Counted from the first letter of the stretch, positions 43,032-51,502 are shown. The stretch: DNA of 64,000 bases from an uncultured Propionibacteriaceae bacterium (GCA_938046585.1 CALIWR010000005.1:310001-374000); one strand, 5' to 3'. Program-made: numbers and translations. The notes: generated by a model not told the origin, from the letters alone.

Positions 43032-43249
43032 CCGATGCTGCATCTGTGACCGCCTCCTGAGTCATTCGGTTTGACCCATGGGAGACCTGATCTGGGAGCG
43101 GCCCAGCTACCGGACACCAGCAACGCTGGATGTAGCACAATGGCCCCGGCGCCGGCCGGGACCAGCGCCGAGGAGAGGACGGGCCCGTGCCGAGAAACCT
43201 CGCCGGCGGCCCGACAGACCGGGTTGGCAACCACAGGTGGTGAGCAAGG

Positions 43250-43786
43250 ATGACAGAGGCGACGCCGGCGGCTGATCTGCCTGGGATGTCAGACGCTTTC
43301 GAGCGGCTGTGGACCCCGCACCGGATGGTCTACATCGACTCCCACCAGGATCCTGAACCTAGCTCCGGCTGTCCTTTCTGTGAGAGTCCGGGTCGTAGCG
43401 ACCCAGACGGGTTGATCGTGCACCGCGGCCACGACTGTTTCGTGGTGCTGAACCTCTACCCGTACAACCCCGGCCATCTGCTGGTCTGCCCCTACCGGCA
43501 CGTAGCCGATTACACCGATCTGACCGATTCGGAAACCGAAGAGGTAGCACAGCTGACCCAGACTGCGATGCGGGTGATCCGCGAGGTCAGCAACCCGGCT
43601 GGCTTCAACCTGGGCATGAATCAGGGCGCGGTAGCGGGCGCCGGGGTGGCCGCCCATCTGCACCAACATGTGGTGCCGCGCTGGAGCGGGGATGCGAATT
43701 TTCTGCCGATCATCGGTCGCACCAAGGCACTGCCCAAGCTCCTCGACGATTCCCGCCGGGAGCTCGCGGCGGCCTGGCCCCGCTGA
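43250..43786 (+). CDS. HIT domain protein (Ap4A phosphorylase-like, Rv2613c type)
   Basis: A 178-residue HIT protein. A zinc-binding pair CPFCES lies near residue 40 and the triad AHLHQHVVPRW near residue 135, the combination found in mycobacterial Rv2613c, a diadenosine tetraphosphate phosphorylase. It would split Ap4A-type nucleotides with phosphate. It opens the phosphatidylinositol/PIM operon, as in M. tuberculosis; its stop overlaps the pgsA ATG. GAGCAAGG precedes the ATG. Confidence 0.9.
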   Translation: MTEATPAADLPGMSDAFERLWTPHRMVYIDSHQDPEPSSGCPFCESPGRSDPDGLIVHRGHDCFVVLNLYPYNPGHLLVCPYRHVADYTDLTDSETEEVAQLTQTAMRVIREVSNPAGFNLGMNQGAVAGAGVAAHLHQHVVPRWSGDANFLPIIGRTKALPKLLDDSRRELAAAWPR

Positions 43787-44391
43787 TGCTCGACCGCTTC
43801 CGCCATATCTGGGCGGCTGTGATGGCACCGCCGGCCCGGCTGCTGTTGCGGCTACGGGTACCCCCAGACACGGTGACCTGGATCGGCACCGTGCTGGTGG
43901 TGGCCGCCTCGCTGCTGACCATCCCGCGGGGCTACCTGTGGCAGGGCGGCCTGCTGGTCTTGGTGCTGGTGCTCTCGGATGGGTTGGATGGGCAAATGGC
44001 CCGGATGTCGAACCGGTCCACCGCGTACGGCGCCTTCCTCGACTCGTCCCTAGACCGGATCGCTGACGGTGCCGTGTTCGGCGCCAGCCTCTTGTACTTC
44101 GCCGGTCCCGGCCGATCGCAGACCTGGGCGGCGGTGTCGTTGTGGGCACTGATCGCCGGGCAGGTCACCTCGTATGTGAAGGCCCGGGCCGAGTCCCTAG
44201 GATTGGACGGCTCGGGCGGGGTGGCTGCCCGGGCAGATCGGATCGTGGTCATCTTCGTCGGGCTCGAGCTGGCGGGGATCGGCGTCCCGTACGCGCTGCA
44301 GGTTGCAGTGCTGGCGCTGGCGCTGCTCGGGACCTGGACCGTCGGGCAGCGGATGCGCCGCGCCTGGTGCTCTTCGCAGACCTCGATATGA
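43786..44391 (+). CDS. pgsA: Phosphatidylinositol phosphate synthase (CDP-alcohol phosphatidyltransferase)
   Basis: A 201-residue membrane enzyme with the CDP-alcohol motif DG-LDGQMAR...GAFLD-SSLD (Asp residues binding metal) at about residues 65-95 and six hydrophobic segments. In this operon position actinobacterial homologues join CDP-diacylglycerol to inositol 3-phosphate, making phosphatidylinositol phosphate. It overlaps the HIT gene by one base and patA by four (ATGA). Confidence 0.92.
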   Translation: MLDRFRHIWAAVMAPPARLLLRLRVPPDTVTWIGTVLVVAASLLTIPRGYLWQGGLLVLVLVLSDGLDGQMARMSNRSTAYGAFLDSSLDRIADGAVFGASLLYFAGPGRSQTWAAVSLWALIAGQVTSYVKARAESLGLDGSGGVAARADRIVVIFVGLELAGIGVPYALQVAVLALALLGTWTVGQRMRRAWCSSQTSI

Positions 44392-45287
44392 ACCAGATCG
44401 ACCGGCTCAACCGTGTCCTGTGGACCACGGGGTGGTCGTGGGGGCCTGTCCTGCTGAGGTCGGAGCGGACTCGGCGTGCGCTGGCAGCTTGCGGTTCCCG
44501 ATGGGCGACCGGGCCGCAAGCGCCGGCCGTGGTATCGCAGCATCTCGACCAGTGGCGCCGGAATGTGACCATCGCCACCGGACGTCGTCCGAGCGATCAG
44601 GACCTGGTTACGGCGGCCCGCTCCTATCTGCGGTCGGTTACTGAATCCTTCGTGCTGCCTTCCTGGTCGCCGGCCAGGATCGTGTCCCGGGTGACGACCG
44701 ACCCGGCCGGGGAGCAAGCCCTGAGAGCAGCCATGGCCACCCGTGGGGCAGTGGTGGCCCTGCCTCATATCGGCTCTTGGGATCATGCCGGGGCCTGGGC
44801 CTGCGCTACCGGGATGCCGGTAGCGACGGTGGCCGAGCAGCTCGGCCCGGCCGAGTTCGCGGCCTTCAAAGGCTTCCGGGAACGGCTCGGTTTCCGGGTC
44901 TACTCTCACCGCGACCCCACCGTGTTGCGGGCGCTGACCTCGGATCTACGGGCCGGGCGCCTGGTCTGTCTGGTTGCTGACCGTTGCCTCGCCGGGCACG
45001 GACTGGTTGTGGGCTGGCCGACTCCGACAGGCCCGGTGCCGGTGCGGATCCCGGCCGGGCCGGCGTTGCTGGCCCGCCAGACCGACGCGCTGCTGGTCGG
45101 GGTCTCGGCCCGGTTCACCCCCGGCGGAATCCACCTCGCCTTCTCAGAGCCGATCGAGCAGCGCCCGGGAGCCCGGGGGCTGGTGACCATGACCCAGCAG
45201 CTGACCGACTTCTTCGCCGCTGAAGTGGCCCTTCACCCATCCGACTGGCACGTCTTCCAGCCCTTCTTCACCGAGGAGCCCCGATGA
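44388..45287 (+). CDS. patA: Phosphatidylinositol mannoside acyltransferase (LpxL/HtrB family)
   Basis: A 299-residue membrane-associated acyltransferase. The catalytic H-x4-D motif is in LPHIGSWDHAGAW near residue 125, followed by family segments VCLVADRCLAGHGL and FTEEPR at the end. It acylates the mannose of phosphatidylinositol mannosides. The start overlaps pgsA (ATGA) and the stop overlaps pimA (ATGA), so the three are tightly coupled; the order equals Rv2612c-Rv2610c. Confidence 0.9.
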   Translation: MNQIDRLNRVLWTTGWSWGPVLLRSERTRRALAACGSRWATGPQAPAVVSQHLDQWRRNVTIATGRRPSDQDLVTAARSYLRSVTESFVLPSWSPARIVSRVTTDPAGEQALRAAMATRGAVVALPHIGSWDHAGAWACATGMPVATVAEQLGPAEFAAFKGFRERLGFRVYSHRDPTVLRALTSDLRAGRLVCLVADRCLAGHGLVVGWPTPTGPVPVRIPAGPALLARQTDALLVGVSARFTPGGIHLAFSEPIEQRPGARGLVTMTQQLTDFFAAEVALHPSDWHVFQPFFTEEPR

Positions 45288-46441
45288 GGGTGGGTCTGGT
45301 CTGCCCGTATTCCTTCGACGTTGCCGGCGGGGTCCAGTCCCAGGTGCTGGGCCTGGCCCGGTGGCTGGCCGAGCAGGGCCACCAGCCGCAGGTCCTCGGC
45401 CCGGGGCAGGCCCCAACCGGCAACCAGGCCCAGCCGAACCACCACACATCGACTGGCCGTTCTCTGCCGATTCCGTACAACGGCTCGGTTGCCCGGATCG
45501 CCTTCGGCCCGCTCACCGCCCGCCAGGTTCGGCGTTGGCTCGAGCGGTACCGGTTCGATGTGGTCCACATCCACGAGCCGTTAGCTCCCAGCCTCGGCTT
45601 GCTGGCTTTACGGGCCACCACCGCACCCCTGGTGGCGACCTTCCACGCTGCCGCCGAGTCGAGTCGTTCGTTGGCGGCCGCGGCTCGGCTGCTGCCGGGT
45701 ACGGTTGCCCGGATCGATCTGCCGGTAGCGGTCTCGCCGGTCGCCGCGCAGGTCGTCACCCGGCACCTGGGGCTCACGGCGCGGGTGGTGGGCAACGGGA
45801 TCCGGGTGGCGGATTTCACCGCGTCGACCAGCCCCGGGCGGTGGCGGGGCGGGGATCGGCCCCGGCTCACCTTCGTCGGACGACTGCAGGAACCGCGCAA
45901 GGGCCTGGATGTGTTGCTGCGGGCGCTGCCAACGGTCCTGGCCGCCCACCCCGATCTTGATGTGGTGCTGGCCGGGGCGGGCCGGCGGCCACCAGCGCCG
46001 CCGGGTGTCCGGTTTGTGGGGCCAGTCAGTGACACCGTCCGTAATGCCCTGCTGGCCACGAGCGATGTCTTTGTGGCCCCGAATACCGGCCAGGAGAGTT
46101 TCGGGATCGTGATCTTGGAGGCGCTGGCTTCGGGGGCCCAAGTGGTCGCCTCTGACCTGCCGGCTTTTGCGGCCGTGCTGCGTGACGACACGGGCCTCGT
46201 GGGGCGGCTGGCCCGGCCCGGAGATGCTGATGCCGTGGCCCGGTCGGTGATCGCGGCCCTCGCCGATGCCGGAGACCCGGTACGGGGTCGACGCCTGGCG
46301 GCCCGCTTCGACTGGTCGACGATCGGGCCTGCCGTGGTCGACTGTTATCGGGAGGCCATCGCGGGACGCCGGGTTCCGACTGCGACACCGCGGGTACCGG
46401 TCGCGAGCAGGTCCCGGCTGGCACCAGGGTCACGTCTGTAG
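45284..46441 (+). CDS. pimA: Phosphatidylinositol alpha-mannosyltransferase
   Basis: A 385-residue GT-B, family GT4 enzyme that adds the first mannose from GDP-mannose to phosphatidylinositol. It starts MRVGLVCPYSFDVAGGVQSQV (glycine-rich acceptor loop), has HIHEPLAPSLGLLAL, and the nucleotide-sugar site ESFGIVILEALASG with the EX7E pattern. It ends in a basic tail. Its TAG stop is part of the TAGGCT hexamer that serves the next gene. Confidence 0.93.
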   Translation: MRVGLVCPYSFDVAGGVQSQVLGLARWLAEQGHQPQVLGPGQAPTGNQAQPNHHTSTGRSLPIPYNGSVARIAFGPLTARQVRRWLERYRFDVVHIHEPLAPSLGLLALRATTAPLVATFHAAAESSRSLAAAARLLPGTVARIDLPVAVSPVAAQVVTRHLGLTARVVGNGIRVADFTASTSPGRWRGGDRPRLTFVGRLQEPRKGLDVLLRALPTVLAAHPDLDVVLAGAGRRPPAPPGVRFVGPVSDTVRNALLATSDVFVAPNTGQESFGIVILEALASGAQVVASDLPAFAAVLRDDTGLVGRLARPGDADAVARSVIAALADAGDPVRGRRLAARFDWSTIGPAVVDCYREAIAGRRVPTATPRVPVASRSRLAPGSRL

Positions 46442-46444
46442 GCT
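46439..46444 (+). promoter_or_regulatory. -10 hexamer TAGGCT overlapping the pimA stop codon
   Basis: TAGGCT begins with the pimA TAG stop and lies 6 bases before the GTG at 46451, marking a leaderless start at the head of the envelope/glycine-cleavage block. Confidence 0.55.
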
Positions 46445-46450
46445 GTTGCT

Positions 46451-47035
46451 GTGGCAGGGGTTCCGTACGACACCGACCGGGTGCTGACGCTTCCCAATGT
46501 GCTCAGCCTCGTCCGGTTGCTGGGGGTGCCCCTGTTCGTTTGGCTGGTGATGCGGCAAGACTACGGCTGGGCGGTGGCAGTCCTGGTGATCGGCGGCGCC
46601 ACCGACTGGTTCGACGGTCATCTGGCCCGCCGCTGGCACCAAGTCTCGCGGGTCGGGCAGATGCTGGATCCGATCGCGGATCGGTTGTACATCGTGGCGA
46701 TCATCGTCGCCATGGCGCTGCAGGAGATCATCCCGTGGTGGCTGGTGGCGATCATCGTCGGTCGGGACGTGCTGCTGGCCTGTTTGGTGCCGGTGCTGCG
46801 GACCCGGGGCTTCACCAGCTTGCCGGTGCATTTCCTCGGCAAAATGGCCACCTTCATGCTGCTGTACGCCTTCCCCCTGGTGCTGCTGGGGGAAGAATCC
46901 TCGGCGATCGGCCTGGCCTGCCGGGTGCTCGGCTGGGCGTTCGCCATCTGGGGGACCGCGATGTACTGGTGGGCCGGGGTGCTGTACGTACGACAGACCA
47001 TCCGACTGGTCTCGCAGACCGAGGCTGCGACGTGA
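46451..47035 (+). CDS. CDP-alcohol phosphatidyltransferase (phosphatidylglycerophosphate/cardiolipin synthase type)
   Basis: A 194-residue membrane protein with the CDP-alcohol signature (ATDWFDGHLAR...GQMLDPIADR) at about residues 50-80. It matches the Rv1822 (PgsA2) position and the eukaryotic-type cardiolipin synthases known in Streptomyces; whether it makes phosphatidylglycerophosphate or cardiolipin cannot be told from sequence. The next gene starts within its stop codon (GTGA). Confidence 0.87.
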   Translation: MAGVPYDTDRVLTLPNVLSLVRLLGVPLFVWLVMRQDYGWAVAVLVIGGATDWFDGHLARRWHQVSRVGQMLDPIADRLYIVAIIVAMALQEIIPWWLVAIIVGRDVLLACLVPVLRTRGFTSLPVHFLGKMATFMLLYAFPLVLLGEESSAIGLACRVLGWAFAIWGTAMYWWAGVLYVRQTIRLVSQTEAAT

Positions 47036-47838
47036 ACCGGTTCCACCCGCGCGGTGACCCCAGCCGGCCTGCAGCCTGGAGCATGGATCTGCTGACCCAG
47101 ATCTGGCAGCAGCCGCTCGACCCGGATTACCAGGTGGTCCACGACCACGGAGGCGACCGGTCCCACCGCCGGGCATTCGCCGCGGTGGTGCTGGTGCTGG
47201 TGACGCTGGTGACGTTCCAGACCGTACGGACGCTCAAGGCGGCGCCCACTCTGGCGGTACAGCGCCAGGAACTCCTGGCCCGGGTACAGCAGGCCGAGCA
47301 GAGCAACGACGAGCTCCGCTCCCAGCAGGAGGCCACCGATCGCGAGATCCGAGACCTGCAGTCCCGCCTCGGTGACCGTCAAACTCAGGAACGGATCGGC
47401 CAGCTGGCCCCGGCAGCCGGGCAGCAGGCTGTCCAGGGGCCTGGTCTGACTATCGTCGTCGACGATGCCCCGGATTCCGACCGGAGCGGTTCCCGGGTGA
47501 CCGACCTCGACCTGCGTCAGCTGGTCAACGGCCTGTGGCAGGCCGGTGCCGAGGCGATCGCGATCAACGGACACCGACTCAGCGCGAGGACCGCGATCCG
47601 CGGCGCTGGCTCGGCGATCACCGTCGACTACCGTTCCCTGGTCGCCCCGTACCGGGTAGAAGTGATTGGAGACCCCCGTACTTTGGAGGCCCGGTTCGCC
47701 GAGACCGCCGGCGGGGCCTGGTGGGGCGACGCCACTAAGAACTACGGTCTGCGGCTGGAAGCCACCCAGACCCGCTCGTTGCTGTTGCCCGCCGATCCGG
47801 GCCTGGGTGTTAGCCGCGCCACCCCGGGAGGTCGCTGA
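47032..47838 (+). CDS. DUF881 family membrane-anchored protein 1
   Basis: A 268-residue protein (Rv1823 position). One membrane helix (FAAVVLVLVTLVTFQTV, residues 42-60) is followed by a coiled coil (about 75-120) and the DUF881 domain (GPGLTIVVDDAPDS, ITVDYRSLVAPYRVEVIGDP). The domain probably lies outside the membrane. Function is unknown; the DUF881-Sbp-DUF881 trio is conserved in Actinobacteria and related modules occur near division genes in Firmicutes. It overlaps the preceding stop. Confidence 0.88.
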   Translation: MNRFHPRGDPSRPAAWSMDLLTQIWQQPLDPDYQVVHDHGGDRSHRRAFAAVVLVLVTLVTFQTVRTLKAAPTLAVQRQELLARVQQAEQSNDELRSQQEATDREIRDLQSRLGDRQTQERIGQLAPAAGQQAVQGPGLTIVVDDAPDSDRSGSRVTDLDLRQLVNGLWQAGAEAIAINGHRLSARTAIRGAGSAITVDYRSLVAPYRVEVIGDPRTLEARFAETAGGAWWGDATKNYGLRLEATQTRSLLLPADPGLGVSRATPGGR

Positions 47839-47840
47839 GC

Positions 47841-48173
47841 ATGATCGCCATCGTGGCCCTGCTGGCGGGGATCGCCCTCGGGCTGTGGCTTGAGCCGACT
47901 CTGCCTGGTTTCCTCACCCCGTATCTGCCGATCATGATCGTGGCCTCCCTGGATGCTCTTTTCGGTGCCGCGCGAGCCTGGCTGGACGGAATCTACAGTG
48001 ACCGGGTCTTCGCCACCTCATTTTTCTCCAATGTGTTGATCGCTGCCTTGATCGTTTTCGTGGGCGACCAGATCGGGGTCGGCACCCAGCTCTCGACAGC
48101 TGTGGTAGTGGTCTTCGGGATCCGGATCTTCAGTAACGCCGCAGCGATCCGCCGGGCGGTGTTCCATGCCTGA
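47841..48173 (+). CDS. sbp: Small basic family protein (Sbp, DUF1290)
   Basis: A 110-residue membrane protein with three hydrophobic segments (MIAIVALLAGIALGLWL, YLPIMIVASLDALFGAARA, FFSNVLIAALIVFVGDQIGVG). It is the middle member of the DUF881-Sbp-DUF881 trio. Its function is unknown. It starts 2 bases after the first DUF881 gene and overlaps the second. Confidence 0.92.
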   Translation: MIAIVALLAGIALGLWLEPTLPGFLTPYLPIMIVASLDALFGAARAWLDGIYSDRVFATSFFSNVLIAALIVFVGDQIGVGTQLSTAVVVVFGIRIFSNAAAIRRAVFHA

Positions 48174-49002
48174 CCCGTCCCCACGCCGAGCTGACAGTCG
48201 TCGTTCGACTGCGCAGGCCCGGCCCGCCCGCCGGGCCGCCGCCAGCCCGCCCGACCCGGCTTCGGCCGACGAGCAGCAGAACCGTCGCGAGCAGTGGCAC
48301 CGGCTGCGCTGCTGCTTGTTGCGTCCCAGTCGCAGGCAGTGCTGGGTGGCTATCGTCCTCCTGGTGTTCGGGGCGCTGATCGGCACCCAGGTCCGCAGCC
48401 CGGGCACCTCACCTGGCTACCAGGACGCCCGCCGCGAGGACCTGGTTCAGCTGCTCGACGCGGCCAATGCTGAGACCCGACGGTTGGAATCCGAGCTGAA
48501 CCAGCTGCGGGGGACCCGGGACCGGCTCCAGTCAGGCGCCGACAGCGCCAAGGTGGCCGAGGCGGAGTCCAAGAAACGCCTCGACCAGCTAGCGATCCTG
48601 GCGGGCACCGTACCGGCCACCGGACCTGGGATCCGGGTCGTGGTGTACGACTCGCAGCAGAAGGTGGGCGCCAACATCATCCTTGATGCCGTGGAGGAGT
48701 TCCGCGACGCCGGCGCTGAGGTGATTGAGATCAACGATTCGGTCCGGGTCGTGGCGTCGACTTGGTTTGCCGACACCCCGGCAGGCTTGGTCGCCGATGG
48801 CACGGTAATCGCCCGACCTCTCGTGTTGGACGTGATCGGTGATCCCCAGGCCCTGGAAGGTGCGGTCCGGTTTCGCGGCGGCTTGATGAGCCAGGTGCAG
48901 GCGTCCGCGATCTCTGGTTCGGTCACGATCACCCGCCCGGCTGTGGTGACGATTAGTGCCCTGCACCAGGTTCGTGAACACCGATACGCGCGTCCTGCGT
49001 GA
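48166..49002 (+). CDS. DUF881 family membrane-anchored protein 2
   Basis: A 278-residue paralogue of the first DUF881 protein (Rv1825 position). A basic, Ala/Arg/Pro-rich cytoplasmic tail of about 58 residues precedes the helix WVAIVLLVFGALIGTQV, a coiled coil and DUF881 (GPGIRVVVYDSQQKVGANIILDAVEEF, PLVLDVIGDPQALEGA). It probably forms a complex with its partner and Sbp. It overlaps sbp by 8 bases. Confidence 0.88.
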   Translation: MPDPSPRRADSRRSTAQARPARRAAASPPDPASADEQQNRREQWHRLRCCLLRPSRRQCWVAIVLLVFGALIGTQVRSPGTSPGYQDARREDLVQLLDAANAETRRLESELNQLRGTRDRLQSGADSAKVAEAESKKRLDQLAILAGTVPATGPGIRVVVYDSQQKVGANIILDAVEEFRDAGAEVIEINDSVRVVASTWFADTPAGLVADGTVIARPLVLDVIGDPQALEGAVRFRGGLMSQVQASAISGSVTITRPAVVTISALHQVREHRYARPA

Positions 49003-49061
49003 CCCGAGGTCGCGGTATGGGACACAATCGGGCGTGAATCACAACCGTCGAAAGGTGAGCC

Positions 49062-49445
49062 ATGAGTTTTCCTGAGGATCTGAAGTACAGCACCGAGCAT
49101 GAATGGGTGAGGTCAGGCAACGGGAGCATCGTTCGGGTCGGGATCACTTCCTACGCGGCGGAGGCGATGGGCGACATCGTCTACGTCTCGTTGCCTACGG
49201 TCGGGCAGGAGATCGCTACCGGCGATGCCTGTGGCGAAGTGGAGTCGACGAAGTCGTTCTCTGAGATCTTCGCGCCGGTGGGTGGCGTCGTCAGCGCCGT
49301 GAACGAACACCTAGCTGATGCCCCTGAGACGGTCAATGCTGATCCGTACGGGACGGGGTGGCTGTTCGAGGTCGAGATCACTGCAGACGAGAATCTTGAC
49401 GATCTGCTCGATGCCGACGCGTACGCCGAACACGTGGGAGCCTGA
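49062..49445 (+). CDS. gcvH: Glycine cleavage system H protein
   Basis: A 127-residue lipoyl-carrier protein. The lipoylated lysine is K64 in VESTKSFSEIFAPV, and KYSTEHEW opens the family domain. It shuttles the aminomethyl group between the P, T and L proteins of glycine cleavage; gcvP is 2.7 kb downstream, while gcvT is absent from the window. GAAAGGTGAGCC precedes the ATG. Confidence 0.97.
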   Translation: MSFPEDLKYSTEHEWVRSGNGSIVRVGITSYAAEAMGDIVYVSLPTVGQEIATGDACGEVESTKSFSEIFAPVGGVVSAVNEHLADAPETVNADPYGTGWLFEVEITADENLDDLLDADAYAEHVGA

Positions 49446-49494
49446 GGACCGGCGCCTACACTGTTTGGATCGGAACCAGGAAGTGAGTGCCCAG

Positions 49495-49989
49495 ATGACC
49501 ACGTGCCCGATGTGCGGCACCCCCGCTAGCCCCGACAGCAACTTCTGCGCCCACTGTGGTGGAAAGCTGCGCGGTAACACAGGTGATACCACCGGTGTGC
49601 TGGCGGCGGTTGGTCTGGGTGACCCGCGTTCTGAGGATTTGTCGGCCGACGAACTACAGGCGATCGAGGCCCTGCCACAAGGCTCGGCCTTGTTGATCGT
49701 GCTACGTGGACCAGACAAAGGGGCCCGCTACCTGCTCGACTCAGACGAAGCGGTAGCGGGCCGTAACCCTGACAGCGATCTGTTCCTGGACGACATCACC
49801 GTCTCCCGTCACCACTGCCGGTTCACCCGGGCTAACGCGCAGATGACGGTGACCGACTTGGGAAGCCTTAACGGCACCTACGTGAACCGAACCCTGATTG
49901 ACGGTTCGGTGGTGCTACGAACCGGCGACGAGGTCCAGATCGGCAAGTATCGGCTCGTGTTCTATGTGAGCGTCCACGGGCTGGGGTGA
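49495..49989 (+). CDS. garA: FHA domain protein, GarA/OdhI-like, with N-terminal zinc ribbon
   Basis: A 164-residue protein. Residues 1-22 form a zinc ribbon with two CxxC pairs (CPMCGT, FCAHCGG). Next comes GDTTGVLAAV, which aligns with the phosphothreonine motif ETTSVFRAD of GarA/OdhI, and an FHA domain (AVAGRNPDSDLFLDD, VSRHHC, LNGTYVNR). In mycobacteria and corynebacteria the protein, controlled by Ser/Thr kinases, inhibits 2-oxoglutarate dehydrogenase and glutamate dehydrogenase. The zinc ribbon is not part of the mycobacterial protein. An in-frame GTG at 49483 is an alternative start. Confidence 0.85.
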   Translation: MTTCPMCGTPASPDSNFCAHCGGKLRGNTGDTTGVLAAVGLGDPRSEDLSADELQAIEALPQGSALLIVLRGPDKGARYLLDSDEAVAGRNPDSDLFLDDITVSRHHCRFTRANAQMTVTDLGSLNGTYVNRTLIDGSVVLRTGDEVQIGKYRLVFYVSVHGLG

Positions 49990-50663
49990 TGGCGCAGCCA
50001 CTCCGCAGTATCGGGCAGGTGCTCGACGTTCTTAAGGAGGAGTTTCCCGATATCTCGATCTCCAAGATTCGGTTTTTGGAGTCCGAGGGCCTGATCTCCC
50101 CAGAACGAGCGCCGTCCGGCTACCGCAAGTATGCCAATGCCGACATCGACCGGTTGCGGTATGTGCTGCGCGCCCAGAAGAACCACTACCTGCCGCTGAA
50201 GGTGATTCGGGAGCATCTGCAGCTGATCGACCAGGGGATGGAGCCACCCTCGATGGAGGCTCCCCGGCCGGGCCCGGCCCCGGCCCAGCCGGCGTCGGCC
50301 CCAGCGCCACCGAAACGGGCAATCCGGCTGTCACGGCGGGAACTGCTGGATGTCTCCAAGTTGCCTGAGCCGACGCTGGTCGAGCTGGAGCGGCAGTTGA
50401 TCATCAGGCCCCGGCGGGGGACTTCGTTCTACGGGCGGGAGGCGCTGACAATCGCCGTCGTGGCCCGGAAATTGGTTTCATTCGGGATCGACGCCCGCCA
50501 TCTGCGGGCGGTCAAGCATTCGGCGGAACGGGAAGTCGGCCTCGTGGAGCAGGCTGTGGCGCAGATTCCACGCCGGCAGGCGACCCGTGAGATGACCGTG
50601 GAGATCATGCAGTTGGTGATGCATGCCCATGCCGCGCTGATGCAGTCGACGCTGGACCACTGA
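49986..50663 (+). CDS. ftsR: MerR family regulator FtsR-like (Rv1828 type)
   Basis: A 225-residue regulator with an N-terminal MerR helix-turn-helix (SIGQVLDVLKEEFPDISISKIRFLESEGLI, residues 8-37, then YRKYANADIDRLRYVL), a Pro/Ala linker at about 90-110, and a C-terminal domain. Corynebacterial FtsR activates ftsZ; mycobacterial Rv1828 is the homologue. Start at GTG 49986 or ATG 49989, both overlapping the FHA gene stop, so it is coupled to garA. Confidence 0.88.
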   Translation: MMAQPLRSIGQVLDVLKEEFPDISISKIRFLESEGLISPERAPSGYRKYANADIDRLRYVLRAQKNHYLPLKVIREHLQLIDQGMEPPSMEAPRPGPAPAQPASAPAPPKRAIRLSRRELLDVSKLPEPTLVELERQLIIRPRRGTSFYGREALTIAVVARKLVSFGIDARHLRAVKHSAEREVGLVEQAVAQIPRRQATREMTVEIMQLVMHAHAALMQSTLDH

Positions 50664-50675
50664 TCCGAGGCTTGG

Positions 50676-50748
50676 ACGACGAGCACCGAGAAACAACCGG
50701 CCTCACCATGAACCGATCTCACCATGATCTCAAGAGGTTTCTCGTCGT
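50676..50748 (+). repeat. Interrupted 12-bp inverted repeat in the ftsR-nuclease gap
   Basis: ACGACGAG (50676-50683), a 7-base insert and AAAC match the reverse complement of GTTTCTCGTCGT (50737-50748). The loop holds CTCACCATGA twice (from 50702 and 50718). It could be a terminator or an RNA element; no known riboswitch is recognised. Confidence 0.45.
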
Positions 50749-50822
50749 AAGGAGGAAGACCGGGAAGTTAGCGAGGCGGCCAGCCCTCGCGAAGGCAAGA
50801 GCGATCAAACACCACATCCGGT

Positions 50823-50828
50823 TAGGCT
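50823..50828 (+). promoter_or_regulatory. -10 hexamer TAGGCT of a leaderless promoter
   Basis: TAGGCT precedes the ATG of the bifunctional nuclease gene (50835) by 6 bases. Confidence 0.55.
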
Positions 50829-50834
50829 GGCGGT

Positions 50835-51308
50835 ATGCGTGAGCTGATCGTGCATGGGGTACGTGTCGAGATGCCCTCGGGGATCCCGATGCTGTTGCTG
50901 CGGGAGATGGATGGGACTCGGGCGATCCCGATCTGGATCGGTGCCGCGGAGGCTGCCGCGATCGCAATGGCTCTGGAGGGAGAAGAGCCGCCCCGCCCAC
51001 TCACTCACGACCTGATGGCTGATGTGCTGGAGGCGCTGGGGCACACCGTGGATGCGGTGTGGATCACCGAAGTCACCCAGGGCACTTTCTTCGCGGTGTT
51101 GCAGATCGACGGGGAGCAGATCAGCGCGCGTCCCTCGGACGCGGTGGCATTGGCGTTGCGGGTCGGGGCGCCGATCCTGGGGGCCGAGGAGCTGCTGGAT
51201 CAAGTTGGAGTTGAGGTTCAGGCTTCCGGCGACGATGAGGTCGAGAAGTTCCGCGAGTTCCTCGACCAGGTCAGCCCTGAAGACTTCGAGAACCCCTCCG
51301 ATACCTAG
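50835..51308 (+). CDS. Bifunctional nuclease family protein (DUF151, Rv1829 type)
   Basis: A 157-residue protein of the BFN/DUF151 family: GIPMLLLREMDGTRAIPIWIG, EEPPRPLTHDLM, ARPSDAVALALRVGAPI. Plant members were reported to cut RNA and DNA; the bacterial role is unclear. It keeps the conserved place between the two MerR genes and has its own leaderless promoter. Confidence 0.92.
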   Translation: MRELIVHGVRVEMPSGIPMLLLREMDGTRAIPIWIGAAEAAAIAMALEGEEPPRPLTHDLMADVLEALGHTVDAVWITEVTQGTFFAVLQIDGEQISARPSDAVALALRVGAPILGAEELLDQVGVEVQASGDDEVEKFREFLDQVSPEDFENPSDT

Positions 51309-51416
51309 TCAGAACCGATTTCAGGGTCTGTGGTCGGTTCGGCATCCGGTCCTGAGGGGGCAGGTGGCGCCGGCCCGGCGGTTGGTAACAACCTGGGCTC
51401 AACTGGGTCCGCGTCG

Positions 51417-51445
51417 TTGACGGGCCACCGGGGCCGACTTAGCGT
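51417..51445 (+). promoter_or_regulatory. Promoter TTGACG-N17-TAGCGT for the second MerR gene
   Basis: -35 TTGACG (51417-51422) and -10 TAGCGT (51440-51445) with ideal 17-base spacing, about 70 bases before the MerR start. Confidence 0.65.
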
Positions 51446-51502
51446 GATCTCAGGCCCGGAATTACACGGTCCGGATCTTCGAGACGGCGAAAGTGAGATG
51501 CG

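Noticed and set aside
43078..43275. Possible 65-codon gene before the HIT gene
   Set aside because: No ribosome binding site or -10 fits its ATG, the third-position GC is mixed, it overlaps the well-supported HIT start, and the Arg/Pro-rich translation matches nothing I know.
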